A stretch of 64,000 nt of DNA from HXMU1428-3 sp965215715 (GTDB lineage: Bacteria > Pseudomonadota > Alphaproteobacteria > Rhizobiales > HXMU1428-3), in contig OZ244129.1 in the NCBI GenBank assembly GCA_965215715.1, forward strand, positions 3,038,001 through 3,102,000, in the 5' to 3' direction. Made by a program: the position numbers and the translations under genes. Positions within the stretch are counted from its first letter, which is position 1; every line of letters begins with the position of its first letter. This document shows positions 34,867 through 41,224 of this stretch, one piece after another. Below the pieces are notes generated by a model that was not told where the DNA came from, ran no database searches, and saw only the letters and a list, made by a program, of their open reading frames with translations.

Positions 34867-35010
34867 CTAGTGCGTGTCGCACAAAAGTGGGTACCGGTTT
34901 TGCAAATAGCGCGGTTGCTGGTGGGCAACCTAAAGCGCCAAGCAAGAAAGACACGCATAAACAAAGACTAGAGCATGGCTTTGAATTCAAAATAAAATGA
35001 CATGCTCTAG
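34867..35010 (-). repeat. mosaic palindromic repeat, CCGGTA family, long copy 3
   Basis: From CTAGTGCGTGTCGCAC through CAAAAGTGGGTACCGG and ATAGCGCGGTTGCTGGTGGG to CTAAAGCGCC, then AGACACGC, ACAAAGACTAGAGCATGG and finally CATGCTCTAG. Here the module GCGGTTGCTGGTGGGC, found in the loops of the palindromic elements at 24160 and 60350, is inserted in the middle of the CCGGTA element. It lies between convergent genes. Confidence 0.85.
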
Positions 35011-35053
35011 ATTGTTCAGAAAATCTGCGAAAGATCAACGTAGATTGACCGCT

Positions 35054-35536
35054 TTATTCCGGCTGGTAGGGCAGGGAAGAGTGGTGCAGTATGATGCGCA
35101 ATGCGCCTTGTTCGTCCCTTTTGTAGCCCCAACTTTTGTCTAGATTTGTGACTTTGCCGTCTTTGTCGGTGCAGATTACCCGGCCCATCCACATGGCGAC
35201 ATCGCCTTGGATGAAGCTTGCAGAGGTCTGCGATACAACTTCTCGCCAGCCTTTTATGGCAAAGCCTGTATCGCGCGGATATGTGTCATTGTGGCCCACA
35301 AAGTAGGAGAGCGCGCCTTGCCGTGTTGGGCGGAAGGTTTGTTCGCCGCTGGCCAGAGTTGGTTTGAACAGAACGGGACCAAGGTTATAGCCATAGGCTG
35401 CATCGAGTGTACCGTTAGCTAATTGGGTTGCAGCATCTATACCGCCCTCTTCAAAAGCTTTGGAAATCGCAATGAGCGCATCACCCCAGACTTTACGTGC
35501 CCCGGCAAGGTCTTGTTCTGTAATTGTGTTGGTCAT
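35054..35536 (-). CDS. NTF2-like (SnoaL/CaMKII-association type) protein
   Basis: A 160-aa protein with the cone-shaped NTF2 fold pattern: an N-terminal helix pair with WGDALIAISKAFEEGG, then GTLDAAYGYNLGPVLFKPTL, the strand FFVGHN-type segment SYFVGHNDTYPRDTGFAI, and the terminal strands ALRIILHHSSLPY. Such proteins act as small enzymes or as ligand/partner binding domains; neither can be chosen here. ATG at 35536 follows AAAGGATAATATTG. Alone on the minus strand. Confidence 0.75.
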   Translation of the reverse strand: MTNTITEQDLAGARKVWGDALIAISKAFEEGGIDAATQLANGTLDAAYGYNLGPVLFKPTLASGEQTFRPTRQGALSYFVGHNDTYPRDTGFAIKGWREVVSQTSASFIQGDVAMWMGRVICTDKDGKVTNLDKSWGYKRDEQGALRIILHHSSLPYQPE

Positions 35537-35701
35537 CAATATTATCCTTTAATACATGATACGTAGCTCACGCGTAGTTAGCAAAAAGAACCAAGCCAGC
35601 TGACTATGATTTTCTCCGCTTCAAATAAATCTTCTAATAATATTTTGCAACTTTTAAAATTTCATATCGGATTAACAATGGATCGACACCGTGAGATTGG
35701 T

Positions 35702-36706
35702 TTACTTGCAAATAGGCAAAGGACGATGCGTCACTTTGGGCAAGGATCGTCTCCAGCTATTGATGATTGGCTGGAGTGTTTCTTTCGGCCAGAATTTTGG
35801 GGATTTGATTGCGCGCAAGCAGGTTGCATTCCAATATAGTTTTGAGTCTTTGGGCAACCGGCCCGCTTTTACACCCTTTTTGATGGCATCAATATCACCA
35901 GATTCAGGATAAATATAAAGGGTCGTTGGGTTATTTTTTACTAAGGCGATAATTTTCTTTGACTGTGATGGGGTCCATGTTGTGCAGCCGTTGCTACGGC
36001 CTTTAGAATAGTCCACCAATTTTCCAAACGGGACATATCCATCTGCATCTGCATATTCGCTTTTTGCGTTCTTGTACCGACAGCGCCATTTTAACATGAC
36101 AGCTTGGTGACCGCCGATGGCGCGTTCTCTAGCGTTTGCGGTATCGCCTTCGCCATCAAACAATAAAAAAGCACGTAGGAAAGGTTTTTTCTTACCTGAC
36201 GATTTATAAAAACCTTTGAATGATGTGCGGATCTCGGCTGTTAAATAAGCACCGCCGGTTGATAGTTTGGACCCTTCTGCATTGCTAAAGTTCTTTGCGC
36301 ATGTGCGCCCGTTTGAAAAATTTGCTTTTGGTAATTTGCGGCCATTGCCATGGCCAGAAGAAACAGCTGTGAAAGATTTGTCGGCTTCACAGATGATGTA
36401 AAATCTGTGTCTTAGTTGGCCTTTGCTTGATAGGCTAGGGCGGGTTGCGTCCATGGCAAAATAACAAGGGTTTTTGATCTTTCCTTCGGTTCGTTTGCGC
36501 ATATATAGAGCGCGTGCCCGTTCTAGGATTACTGGTGCGATCTGGTTTTGGCCTGTGCCGGTGTGCTTGTTCAGCCACTCAGGAATGTTAGAAGTCTGCT
36601 CTGTGGCCATTGATGAGTGTGAGCTTGTCAGGCACAGTAAGGCCATACAGGTGGTCATCAGAAAGAGTGATCTAAACTGTAATGTAAATCTTTCCCTTAA
36701 TAGCAT
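35702..36706 (-). CDS. murein L,D-transpeptidase catalytic domain family protein (YkuD_2)
   Basis: A 334-aa exported protein (signal peptide about 1-35). The YkuD_2 features are SSGHGNGRKLPKANFSN, EGSKLSTGGAYLTAEI, ANARERAIGGHQAVMLKW and the active-site GRSNGCTTW with the catalytic Cys. It is predicted to act on peptidoglycan peptide stems in the periplasm; the exact reaction is not demonstrated for this subgroup. Several extra cysteines (CRYKN, NPCYF, TCAKN, TCLRA) may form disulfides. No operon partner; the divergent region upstream contains nothing obvious. Confidence 0.82.
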   Translation of the reverse strand: MLLRERFTLQFRSLFLMTTCMALLCLTSSHSSMATEQTSNIPEWLNKHTGTGQNQIAPVILERARALYMRKRTEGKIKNPCYFAMDATRPSLSSKGQLRHRFYIICEADKSFTAVSSGHGNGRKLPKANFSNGRTCAKNFSNAEGSKLSTGGAYLTAEIRTSFKGFYKSSGKKKPFLRAFLLFDGEGDTANARERAIGGHQAVMLKWRCRYKNAKSEYADADGYVPFGKLVDYSKGRSNGCTTWTPSQSKKIIALVKNNPTTLYIYPESGDIDAIKKGVKAGRLPKDSKLYWNATCLRAIKSPKFWPKETLQPIINSWRRSLPKVTHRPLPICK

Positions 36707-36876
36707 TCTCAATTACCTGATTTTGCTAACTGATATTGATAAGCTTTGCCCTGTGTGTCCAAGCGTCTGGGGGCATTTATATCACGTTTTTTTCGATGAG
36801 GCCCTCTGTTTCCGGTGAAAATGCTTTTTACGTTCTTATTGCTTTGCGGTTCTTTGCCGTTTTGAGACGTAAGTGG

Positions 36877-38055
36877 CTATTCCTCCTCATTTGCTAGCAA
36901 CTCCAGTTCCAACCCCTCAATCTGGGGCATGGACTGGCCGGCAATGCCTTCCAAGTCACCATAAAGGCCAACGGTGTTGTCTATCACCGCTTGGATTTGT
37001 TTTTCGCGTTTGGCCCAGAGGCGGCCCATGGCGGCGCGTTCTTTGGTCAGTTCGGTTTGCATGATTTGGAATTGTTCGCAGATGGCTTCCACCCGGTGCT
37101 TGAATTGGCTGCCGGTGAGATAGTCATAGACCAGGGCCATTTTGTCTTTTTGGCCCGTTTGGGCAAGCCTTGTTTTGGAAATGGCGATGAGGGTTTGGCG
37201 GGTGACCATGGCGAGCGGTAGGGCGTAGCGCGGGGCACACACGTAAACGCCTTCGTAAAATTCAAAGGTGTCTAGCCCGGGCGGTCTGGTTTCTGAAACC
37301 AGGATGGCCATTTCGGCGGCCGCGTTGCGTTGGTCGGTTTTGAGTTTGCCTGTCCATTCGTTGGACCATTTTTTGGTGCGCTTGAGTTCCCACAAGATTG
37401 AACCGGCCGGTTGGCCGGTGGGGGTGGTGACGTGTTGTTGCAGGTCAGCGCCGCTGATGCCTTTGGGGATTTCTTCAATGCGGTCATGAGGGAACTTAGC
37501 GTTTAGGCTTTCTTCTAAGTGAAGTTCCATTGCCTCGCCCTGCAATTGTTCGGAACCTTGGGCGGCTTTTTTTTGTAGCTCTTCGATTTTGCGCTTCATT
37601 GAGAGGAGCTGCTCGTCTTTTTCTTTTAGCTTTAGGCCTTGCACCTGTTCCACCTCCGCGTGGACCTTTTTCATGATCTGATCGCGTTCAGACGTGATGC
37701 GCTTTTCAATGGTTAGGTTAAGCTCGCGCTCTTTGTCTTCCAGTTGGCGTTGTTTGGCCAGGAACTGGGCTTCTTTTTCTTGGGCGGTTTTGAGTTTTTT
37801 CTCGCGCTCTTTGCCCAGCTGTTTGAGCTCTTCAAGCTGTTTGGCTTTTTCCTCCAGGTCGTCTTTGAGTTCAGCCTTGATTTGATCGCTGGCTTTCTTT
37901 TGCGCGGCGGCCATCTCAGTTTTTAATTTGGCGGCAAATTCTTCTTCTTTGGCGGCAATGAGGGGGGCGGCGATTGTGTCTTCTAATTTAATTTCAGCGC
38001 CGCATTCTGGGCAGGTGGTTTTGAGTTTGGTTTTCACGGGCAGTTTACTCGCCAT
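36877..38055 (-). CDS. DUF2130 domain-containing protein
   Basis: A 392-aa cytoplasmic protein. An N-terminal zinc finger half (CPECGAEIKLEDTI) is followed by a long charged coiled coil (about 40-175) and the DUF2130 core: HLEESLNAKFPHDRIEEIPK, GISGADLQQHV, GSILWELKRTKKWSNEWTGK and LKTDQRNAAAEMAILVSETR. The spacing of Asp and Glu-x-Lys around GAD and WELK resembles PD-(D/E)XK nucleases, so nuclease activity is possible but unproven. The overall layout (coiled coil plus nuclease-like core) parallels RmuC. The short acidic C-terminus is normal. Confidence 0.88.
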   Translation of the reverse strand: MASKLPVKTKLKTTCPECGAEIKLEDTIAAPLIAAKEEEFAAKLKTEMAAAQKKASDQIKAELKDDLEEKAKQLEELKQLGKEREKKLKTAQEKEAQFLAKQRQLEDKERELNLTIEKRITSERDQIMKKVHAEVEQVQGLKLKEKDEQLLSMKRKIEELQKKAAQGSEQLQGEAMELHLEESLNAKFPHDRIEEIPKGISGADLQQHVTTPTGQPAGSILWELKRTKKWSNEWTGKLKTDQRNAAAEMAILVSETRPPGLDTFEFYEGVYVCAPRYALPLAMVTRQTLIAISKTRLAQTGQKDKMALVYDYLTGSQFKHRVEAICEQFQIMQTELTKERAAMGRLWAKREKQIQAVIDNTVGLYGDLEGIAGQSMPQIEGLELELLANEEE

Positions 38056-38090
38056 TAGGGGCCTCTAGAGCGTTACTTTGATGAATGATT

Positions 38091-38296
38091 TAGAGCATGT
38101 CGCTTTATTTAAATTCACTCGTCATGCTCTATCTCTTTGTTGAAGCGTGTCTTTTTTCACAAAACCGGTATCCACTTTTGTGCGACACGCTCTAGAGCAT
38201 GCCACTTTATTTTGAATTCAAAGCCATGCTCTTGTCTCTTTGTTTGTGCGTGTCTTTTTTCACAAAACCGGTACCCACTTTTGTGCGACACGCTGT
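38091..38296 (+). repeat. two tandem copies of the CCGGTA mosaic repeat
   Basis: Copies at 38091-38192 and 38193-38296 follow head to tail with a 102-base period. Each has TAGAGCATG...CATGCTCT, then GCGTGTCTTTTTTCACAAAA, CCGGTA(T/C)CCACTTTTGTG and CGACACGC. Each copy folds into two stem-loops, the second with the outer pair GCGTGTC/GACACGC. The differences between copies lie mainly in loops. Confidence 0.88.
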
Positions 38297-38591
38297 AGAA
38301 TATAACAAAATAGATCAAAATCTGTATTGGGTTTTGTGAGAGCTGGCAAATTCTGACCTAAATGTTCATCTTTTGTTCTAGTATAATTTTGAGGATAAGT
38401 CAATTTGAATGGAGTTGATGGTTCTTTATATCGGTAAATTCTTGACTCTTGAGATCTATCAGGCTTAATTTTACTTCATAACCTTGATGTTAGGGCCTTT
38501 AACCCTTCCAATTTGGGATGAAGATTTATGTTCTGTTGTTTATGTGCTGCCGCTGGCAGGTTTAAAAATTTTCCGTTTTTAATGGCGAAAT

Positions 38592-38636
38592 CCGCTGTGG
38601 TATTGGTTAGCCCCAATGCTGCCCAGCGGTTTTTTT
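38592..38636 (+). terminator. terminator-like hairpin in the leader of the Bfd-like gene
   Basis: Outer stem CCGCTG/CAGCGG (38592-38597 and 38624-38629) with inner stem ATTGG/CCAAT and then seven T residues. It ends only 22 bases before the ATG. No plus-strand gene lies immediately upstream for it to terminate, so it is either an attenuator of the Bfd-like gene or the end of a small RNA. Confidence 0.6.
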
Positions 38637-38658
38637 GGTTTTAGGGCGGGGGATTATT

Positions 38659-38979
38659 ATGCTGGTTTGTAGTTGTAACGTTATCACCCAGGCTGAGATT
38701 GAAGCGGTTATTACCGACTTGTTGGACGAAGATTGCTGGCGCTTAATTGTGCCTGTGCAGGTTTATCATGCCATGAGTAAGCGGGGTAAGTGTTGTGGGT
38801 GTTTTCCTAATGTGGTTGGGCTCATCGTTGAGGTGACCGAGGCGTATCATCGGCGCCAAGAAACCTGTGAAGCTGAAATTATTTCTTTCATTGAAAAATT
38901 AAAAGAAAAACATCATCAGTGTGAAACAGCACGCATGATTGCCCGGCATCAAAAGAGCCACATTCGTGCGGCTTCGTAA
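38659..38979 (+). CDS. (2Fe-2S)-binding bacterioferritin-associated ferredoxin-like protein
   Basis: A 106-aa protein starting MLVCSCNVITQAEIEAVITD with cysteines at 4, 6, 45 and 48 (KRGKCCGC), the Bfd-type 2Fe-2S arrangement. Bfd donates electrons to bacterioferritin to release stored iron. E. coli Bfd is 64 aa; this one has an additional C-terminal helix with many charged residues (YHRRQETCEAEIISFIEKLK). The bfr gene follows 350 bases downstream, which supports the assignment. ATG at 38659 matches the family N-terminus; the longer TTG start is rejected. Confidence 0.85.
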   Translation: MLVCSCNVITQAEIEAVITDLLDEDCWRLIVPVQVYHAMSKRGKCCGCFPNVVGLIVEVTEAYHRRQETCEAEIISFIEKLKEKHHQCETARMIARHQKSHIRAAS

Positions 38980-39157
38980 TTTTTTATTTTCATTTTTAAA
39001 TCCATCACATTTGGTTCGCATGAGGGGATCGATTTGGTCCTGTGTGGCCCTTGTTTGTGGACCATAAAGTTTGGGTGCTTGGTCATTCATTATTTCGATT
39101 GAAATTACTGGAATGGCTTTGGCATTTTTTTAGTGAACTTTGCATTTAGGGGTGTAC

Positions 39158-39174
39158 TTTATAATCATTCTAAT
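39158..39174 (+). promoter_or_regulatory. second, weaker Irr/ICE-like box
   Basis: TTTATAA-TCA-TTCTAAT, one base off the TTTAGAA half-site and otherwise the same as the better box 32 bases downstream. Centre-to-centre spacing is about three helical turns, as expected for cooperative binding. Confidence 0.5.
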
Positions 39175-39189
39175 CTATGATCTTCACAG

Positions 39190-39206
39190 TTTAGAATTAT
39201 TCTAAT
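39190..39206 (+). promoter_or_regulatory. Irr/ICE-type iron-control box upstream of bfr
   Basis: TTTAGAA-TTA-TTCTAAT matches the rhizobial iron-control element TTTAGAA-N3-TTCTAAA at all but the last base. Irr, a Fur-family regulator sensing haem, binds such sites and controls bacterioferritin in Rhizobiales. Location is 125 bases before the bfr start. Confidence 0.75.
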
Positions 39207-39331
39207 TTAATTAAATAGACATGTGTGAAGATACACTGTGACATTTATTTGGTTTTACTGACTGTATATGTGTGTTGTAATCGGCTTGTCTGTTTTTAAA
39301 AAAGTCATGAATGAAATTAAGAGGTGATGTC

Positions 39332-39817
39332 ATGAAGGGTGAAAAGGAAGTCATTGAGCGGTTAAACGAGGCCTTGTTCCTTGAGCTTGGGGCGGTCAAT
39401 CAATATTGGTTGCATTACAGGCTGTTGGACGATTGGGGCTATGGTTTGCTCGCGAAAAAAGAACGTGAAGAATCCATCGAAGAAATGCATCACGCGGACA
39501 AGATTATTGAGCGGATCATTTTTCTTGAAGGGCACCCCAATTTGCAAACCGTTGCTCCGTTGAGCATTGGCCAGAATGTAAAAGAAGTGCTGGAAGCTGA
39601 TTTGGCTGGGGAATTTGAAGCGCGCGCGTCTTATAAAAAATCACGTGAGGTTTGTAATGAACATGGTGATTATGTCAGCATGGGGTTGTTTGAAGAATTG
39701 TTGGCTGATGAAGAAGGGCATATTGATTTTCTGGAAACACAGCTGGAGCTGCTTGGAAAACTTGGCGAGGAAAAATATGGCCAGTTGAATGCGGCACCAG
39801 CTAATGATGCTGAGTAA
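39332..39817 (+). CDS. bfr: bacterioferritin
   Basis: A 161-aa subunit of the 24-mer haem-containing iron store. MKGEKEVIERLNEALFLELG and AVNQYWLHYRLLDDWGYGLL begin the four-helix bundle. Ferroxidase ligands are visible as Glu18 (FLELGAVNQY), Glu and His in EEMHHADK, and EEGHIDFLETQ. A Met corresponding to the haem ligand (Met52 in E. coli) is present in IEEMHHAD. The ATG at 39332 follows AAGAGGTGA; the longer start at 39311 is not needed. Forms a storage and release pair with the Bfd-like gene. Confidence 0.96.
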   Translation: MKGEKEVIERLNEALFLELGAVNQYWLHYRLLDDWGYGLLAKKEREESIEEMHHADKIIERIIFLEGHPNLQTVAPLSIGQNVKEVLEADLAGEFEARASYKKSREVCNEHGDYVSMGLFEELLADEEGHIDFLETQLELLGKLGEEKYGQLNAAPANDAE

Positions 39818-39854
39818 TTTGCATCGTTATCAATAAAACACTGCCTTAAAATGC

Positions 39855-39896
39855 AAAAAGCACCGGTAGAGATCTCTCCCGGTGCTTTTTTATTTT
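39855..39896 (+). terminator. Rho-independent terminator of bfr
   Basis: A 12-bp stem AAAAAGCACCGG/CCGGTGCTTTTT with a 12-base loop that is itself palindromic (GAGATCTC), followed by TTATTTT. Confidence 0.94.
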
Positions 39897-39919
39897 AAAG
39901 ATGCCATGGTGTGGTCCTT

Positions 39920-40020
39920 TAGAGCATTTCTTGTTCCCCAGAAACTGAAGAAAGACTCTAATTGTTAGGGCTGGCGACTTGTTGTTCGCACAGCCGATTT
40001 CCACTTTTACGCAACGCGCG
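39920..40020 (+). repeat. degenerate CCGGTA mosaic repeat copy
   Basis: Opens TAGAGCATTTCTTG and ends CCGATTTCCACTTTTACGCA followed by ACGCGCGCTAG, matching the order of the intact copies (TAGAGCATG, CCGGTATCCACTTTTGTGCG, ACACGCTCTAG) with many changes. It abuts the stop codon of the Lys/Ala-rich gene. Confidence 0.55.
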
Positions 40021-40719
40021 CTAGGCTGCTTTTTTTGTCGTTCTTGTTGTTGTCTTTCTTGCCGGTGCTTTTCTTGTCGGCAGTTTTGCCACGTTAGACT
40101 TTTTTGTGGCTGTTCTCCGAGCTGGAGCTTTGCGGGCACTTGAGGCACGTGAAGAGCTTGCTTTTTTAGCAGGTGCTTTTCTCGCAGCTGAAGCTTTCGC
40201 TGTGCTTGCTCGTTTTGCCGGTGCTTTCTTAGCGGTTGCTTTTTTAGCAGGTGCTTTCTTAGCAGCTGTTTTTTTAGCAGGCGCCTTTTTAGCTGCTGTT
40301 TTTTTAGCAGGTGCTTTCTTAGCAGCTGTTTTTTTAGCAGGGGCCTTTTTAGCAGTTGCTTTTTTAGCAGCCGTTCTTTTAGCCGGTGCTTTTTTGGCAG
40401 TTGTTGCTTTTGCAGCAGTTGCTTTTTTGGCTGGTGCTTTTTTAGCAGGCGCTTTCTTAGCAGGTGCTTTTTTAACAGCTGTTTTCTTAGCTGGTGCCTT
40501 TTTAGCAGCTGCTTTTTTAACCGGTGCTTTTTTCGCGGTTGTCTTTTTAGCTGCAGCAGCTTTTTTGGCAGGCGCTTTTTTCGCTGGTGCCTTTTTGGCG
40601 GCTGTTGCTTTTGTAGCAGTTGCTTTTTTCACGGGCGCCTTTTTCGCTGTCGCCCGTTTGGTCGTCGTCTTTTTGGTTGTCGTAACCTTCTTCGTTGTAC
40701 GTTTTTTCGTTGTAGCCAT
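40021..40719 (-). CDS. histone H1-like Lys/Ala-rich repeat protein
   Basis: A 232-aa extremely basic protein made of Lys-Ala-Pro-Thr repeats, mostly KAPAKK and KKATAKK units. It begins MATTKKRTTKKVTTTKKTTT and ends RTTTRTTKKAA, with more Arg and Ser in the last quarter. It resembles AlgP, HctB and other bacterial H1 C-terminal-domain-like proteins that bind DNA without sequence specificity; nucleoid organisation is inferred. ATG at 40719 follows GGGAAAT. The repeated DNA creates a long open frame on the opposite strand (FLAGAF-type repeats), which is not a gene. Repeat number is likely to vary among strains. Confidence 0.88.
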   Translation of the reverse strand: MATTKKRTTKKVTTTKKTTTKRATAKKAPVKKATATKATAAKKAPAKKAPAKKAAAAKKTTAKKAPVKKAAAKKAPAKKTAVKKAPAKKAPAKKAPAKKATAAKATTAKKAPAKRTAAKKATAKKAPAKKTAAKKAPAKKTAAKKAPAKKTAAKKAPAKKATAKKAPAKRASTAKASAARKAPAKKASSSRASSARKAPARRTATKKSNVAKLPTRKAPARKTTTRTTKKAA

Positions 40720-41224
40720 TGTATTTCCCACTGAGTTGTTGAGTAAAGTGATTCGAAAGATTAACTATATAATTGAATCTAAATTGTTAATTTTTTTAAC
40801 TTGTTGGCTTCAAGCCCTTGTTTTTAGGCATTTAAATTCTCTTGACTGCGTTTAGAATAGCATTTGTTGGTAAGTGTCACAAATTTGCCATAGGATTTTT
40901 AAGTGGTTCGGCTTGTTTTTTGTGAATTTGTTTGCAAGTGATTCGCTGTTTTTTATTATAGGTGCGTGTTTTTGTTTAGCTGCTTCTTGCCCGTTTTGTT
41001 TTGCGCCTAGCATTTTTTTATGGTGCAGCTTTCGTTTTGTAATTGATCTCATTGCTTAATGGATTTGAATGAATGTAATTACGGGCTTCGTGGTACTACT
41101 GGTTCTTATCGATTGTTTTGTGTTTGTTTTTTTGCGAATTTTAATATGAGATTTCGCGTGCGAAACAATTTTAAATTTTAAAAAAAGCTAAAAAGATATT
41201 CAGTTGCAAATGGGAGGGAATGTT
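40720..41224. other. AT-rich intergenic region between the Lys/Ala-rich gene and the OFA transporter
   Basis: About 500 bases holding two divergent promoters, not individually identifiable. A 61-codon ORF at 40874-41059 is hydrophobic but lacks a ribosome site and is not reported. No repeat or RNA gene is recognised. Confidence 0.4.

Larger units (their letters stand above)
38056..38658. other. intergenic region upstream of the Bfd-like gene
   Basis: After the tandem repeats, about 360 bases carry candidate promoter boxes: a perfect TATAAT at 38382-38387, and TTGACT at 38442-38447 with CTTAAT 16 bases later. A small stem CTGCC-gct-GGCAG lies near 38550, followed by the terminator-like hairpin described separately. 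No coding region is recognisable. Confidence 0.45.
38980..39331. other. intergenic region upstream of bacterioferritin
   Basis: AT-rich regulatory spacer with the two ICE-like boxes listed below. No gene is seen. The leader from the boxes to the bfr start is about 125 bases. Confidence 0.5.

Noticed and set aside
40160..40640. Regular DNA repeats resembling a CRISPR array
   Set aside because: The repeats are coding repeats of a Lys/Ala-rich protein, have no unique spacers of constant length, and no cas gene is present.
40106..40855. Long plus-strand ORF (249 codons) of FLAGAF-type repeats
   Set aside because: It is the mirror of the Lys/Ala-rich repeat gene on the minus strand; the amino acid composition follows from antisense KAPAKK codons and there is no ribosome site.
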